A DNA stretch of 64,000 nt. It comes from Glaciecola amylolytica (GTDB lineage: Bacteria > Bacteroidota > Bacteroidia > Flavobacteriales_D > Crocinitomicaceae). Below are positions 62,341 through 64,000 of the stretch, in pieces; the stretch's first letter is position 1; every line of letters begins with the position of its first letter. The stretch covers positions 3,963,501 through 4,027,500 of the forward strand of contig CP034120.1 of assembly GCA_003856375.1 (NCBI GenBank), given 5' to 3'. Made by a program: the position numbers and the translations under genes. The notes beneath the pieces were generated by a model that saw only the letters and a program-made list of their open reading frames with translations, was not told the DNA's origin and did not search any database.

Positions 62341-62798
62341 AAGTATTTGTATCATATTCAATTATTGATAGAGAGTTACATCTTATTACTCTTCTGGTTT
62401 CCAAACTCCGAGAAAGTAATTATACGGTATTTTTGTCCGATCACAATTCTTATACGCAAAGTAGACTTGTTCCTGAATCTGAAATCTTTATTGGAATAAT
62501 TACTAATCACAGTGATTCAATTAATGCGGTTTTTGCAGAATATAATTACGCCAAATCAATTGGTATTAAAACAATATTATTGATTGAAAGTGGGGTTCAA
62601 GTGAATGATAATCAATTAGAATACATTTCTTTTGAACGAACAATTCCCGAAAATGCAATCAATCAATTGTTTGGAATACAAAACCCACCTGTAAAGCAAG
62701 CAAAAAAAGATGACTGGTCTGATATGTTAGCTGCTGGTGTTATTATTGCTGGTCTTGCAGCATTAATTTCACTTTTATCAGGAGGTAATAAGAAATAA
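62337..62798 (+). CDS. TIR-like protein with C-terminal membrane anchor
   Basis: A 153-residue protein. The N-terminal ~115 residues read as a TIR fold: KVFVSYSIIDRELHLITLLV, YTVFLSDHN, SEIFIGIITNHSDSINAVFA and GIKTILLIESGV, with Glu68 (VFAEYNYAK) at the place of the catalytic Glu of NAD-cleaving TIR domains. Residues ~129-148 are a membrane span (MLAAGVIIAGLAALISLLSG) after a linker, so it is probably anchored to the inner membrane with the TIR domain in the cytosol. TIR enzymes in bacteria make NAD-derived signals or deplete NAD during phage infection. Middle gene of a three-gene cassette. The TIR assignment rests on pattern only; a nucleoside-deoxyribosyltransferase-like fold is the main alternative. 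Confidence 0.68.
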   Translation: MKVFVSYSIIDRELHLITLLVSKLRESNYTVFLSDHNSYTQSRLVPESEIFIGIITNHSDSINAVFAEYNYAKSIGIKTILLIESGVQVNDNQLEYISFERTIPENAINQLFGIQNPPVKQAKKDDWSDMLAAGVIIAGLAALISLLSGGNKK

Positions 62799-62831
62799 GA
62801 ATTTTGATCACCTTTTATTTATAAATACGGT

Positions 62832-63845
62832 ATGCCACGAATTCACTTTTTAAATGTCCTAGAAGGAGATTGTAATATCATTCACCATGACAATGGACAT
62901 TTCACAGTAATGGATGTTTCCAACGCATCGAATGATAATTGGACTTTACAGGAACAGCAAGTTCGCAATTCACTTGAACGTAAATTAATGGAAGCAAGAA
63001 ACTACGTTCCTGAAGGAAAGCGTAACTTTCAACAAAAGCATTCACCAGATAACCCGATCCATTATCTCCGAAAAATTGGAGCAAATAATATTTTTCGCTT
63101 TATCATCTCGCATCCAGATATGGATCACTTAGACGGAGTTAGGGATTTATTTGACGAGTTCAGCATTCATAATGTGTGGGATACAGACAATAATAAAGAA
63201 CTAAATGGAGAAGGCAATGGTAGGTTCAATAGTGAGGATTGGGAATTCTATGTAAAATTGAGAGCGAGTCAAATTCAAAATACAAAGCGATTAACACTTT
63301 ACTCTGGAAACACTGGTGACTACTATAGTAACGACCATCTGCATATACTTGCACCTACCCCAGATTTAGTAAAAAGTGCAAACGAAAGCGGAGACTTTAA
63401 TGATCTATCATACGCAGTACTCTATAAACCGCCTAAAGCAAATGGTGGTTTTTGGAAAATCTTATTTGCTGGTGATGGATGTGATGAAACCTGGAAGCAC
63501 ATCATTGCGAACCACCATGAACTCGTATCAGATATTGATATATTAATGGCACCGCATCATGGTCGGGGAAGTGGAAGAGATTTTAGTTTCTTAGATGTCT
63601 TAAAACCAAGAGTGACTTTAATGGGTAATGCGAGTTCCACGCACTTAGCATATGAGAGTTATCGAGGAATTAGGATAACAAATAATCAGGCAGGGTATGT
63701 AGTTATAGATATTAATGCCAATGGTCTACATGTTTATGTAAAGAATAAGGAATTTTCAGATTGGTTTAGAACCAATAGGGCTTGGAATTTAAGCTCTTTA
63801 AATTCCAATATTGACGGATACCATCTGTTCTCTTACACAAAGTAG
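62832..63845 (+). CDS. MBL-fold hydrolase, ComEC/Rec2-like
   Basis: A 337-residue soluble metallo-beta-lactamase-fold protein. The metal motif is SHPDMDHLDG (His94, Asp96, Asp98, His99), the HxDxDH form of ComEC-type hydrolases; further ligands are Asp in LFAGDGCDETW and His in LMAPHHGRGSGRD. The N-terminal strand IHFLNVLEGDCNIIHHDNG is the ComEC-like 'V-G-Q-G-D' equivalent. Free-standing versions occur near TIR, protease and caspase-like effectors and are thought to be nucleases or phosphodiesterases. No membrane segments, so not a DNA-uptake channel. It lies 33 bp after the TIR-like gene on the same strand. Confidence 0.85.
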   Translation: MPRIHFLNVLEGDCNIIHHDNGHFTVMDVSNASNDNWTLQEQQVRNSLERKLMEARNYVPEGKRNFQQKHSPDNPIHYLRKIGANNIFRFIISHPDMDHLDGVRDLFDEFSIHNVWDTDNNKELNGEGNGRFNSEDWEFYVKLRASQIQNTKRLTLYSGNTGDYYSNDHLHILAPTPDLVKSANESGDFNDLSYAVLYKPPKANGGFWKILFAGDGCDETWKHIIANHHELVSDIDILMAPHHGRGSGRDFSFLDVLKPRVTLMGNASSTHLAYESYRGIRITNNQAGYVVIDINANGLHVYVKNKEFSDWFRTNRAWNLSSLNSNIDGYHLFSYTK

Positions 63846-63852
63846 GGAGCTC

Positions 63853-64000
63853 TTACTTTTTCTGATTGTGCTTTACCCAGAATGGAAAAGCCCCCGTTTC
63901 TTTAAACCTATCTAAAACGATCTGATCATATTCATCATAGCCTGCATCACTGTTAATCAGTACTGGTCTAAATCCAGAAGTAAAACTAAGGTGGAATGCT
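63853..64000 (-). CDS. unknown protein, C-terminal end (cut by window edge)
   Basis: The minus strand is open from the window edge to a TAA at 63853-63855, giving at least 48 residues ending FRPVLINSDAGYDEYDQIVL then DRFKETGAFPFWVKHNQKK. The composition looks coding. It is convergent with the MBL-fold gene (8 bp between stops). The fragment is too short to name; it may be a further member of the cassette region or a chromosomal neighbour. Confidence 0.55.
   Translation of the reverse strand, partial: AFHLSFTSGFRPVLINSDAGYDEYDQIVLDRFKETGAFPFWVKHNQKK

Noticed and set aside
61783-63845. Thoeris, CBASS or Lamassu system
   Set aside because: No ThsA-like SLOG/SIR2 effector, no cyclic-nucleotide synthase, no SMC-like LmuB. 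Only the TIR-like and nuclease modules are shared in a general way.

Overview
The window is chromosomal DNA from a member of the Bacteroidota, most likely a Flavobacteriales bacterium of the Fluviicola/Crocinitomicaceae kind (inference; no rRNA is present to settle it). The signs are: six genes ending in a type IX secretion (T9SS) sorting domain with the YPNP signature, delta-60 and SprB-type surface proteins, LytS/LytTR two-component regulation, Bacteroidota -7 promoter boxes (TAnnTTTG) instead of sigma70 -10 boxes, no visible Shine-Dalgarno sequences, and Flavobacteriia-type FtsE, gcvP, KMO/KynU and MacB-like genes. Gene density is high and several convergent pairs overlap at their stop codons.

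Layout. 1-6.2 kb: the end of a T9SS-exported protein, a DsbA/FrnE-type oxidoreductase, an alpha/beta hydrolase, a lipoprotein, and a LytTR regulator plus TPR histidine kinase pair. 6.3-16.6 kb: three very large minus-strand T9SS proteins built of repeated propeller or delta-60 units, with nearly identical C-terminal ends. 16.8-25.7 kb: gcvP, a methionine-type aminotransferase overlapping an omega-amidase-like nitrilase, a T9SS protein with strongly biased codons, a VTT membrane protein and dxr. 25.8-35.6 kb: small unknowns, a suppressor-of-fused domain protein, an ArsC/Spx-like protein, kynurenine 3-monooxygenase and kynureninase, a 58-bp tandem repeat, hemL, a TPR protein and metF. 35.6-36.2 kb: two related, terminator-ended small-RNA-like elements. 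36.2-46.1 kb: a one-membrane-span unknown, S41 protease, dCMP deaminase, PhoB-like regulator, secreted serine endopeptidase, two glycosyltransferases and ftsE. 46.2-56.8 kb: a TPR/beta-barrel pair, an HxlR regulator divergent from a DoxX-like protein, a MacB-type tripartite exporter and an HU/SPOR protein. 56.9-61.3 kb: a SprB-repeat T9SS protein, a flippase, an enoyl-CoA hydratase and an ArsR-type regulator.

The last 2.2 kb (61.8-64.0 kb) differ in character: a visibly AT-richer, tightly coupled cassette encoding an Mrr-like PD-(D/E)XK nuclease, a TIR-like protein with a C-terminal membrane anchor, and a ComEC-like metallo-beta-lactamase-fold hydrolase, followed by the end of a convergent unknown gene cut by the window edge. 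This is the best candidate for an undescribed, probably defence-related system.

Other points of interest are the pair of putative small RNAs at 35.8-36.2 kb, a recurring promoter geometry that predicts leaderless transcripts for about ten genes, a 16-bp perfect palindrome between the HxlR and DoxX genes, and homogenised C-terminal ends in the delta-60 genes. No tRNA, rRNA, CRISPR array, transposase or integrase was seen.
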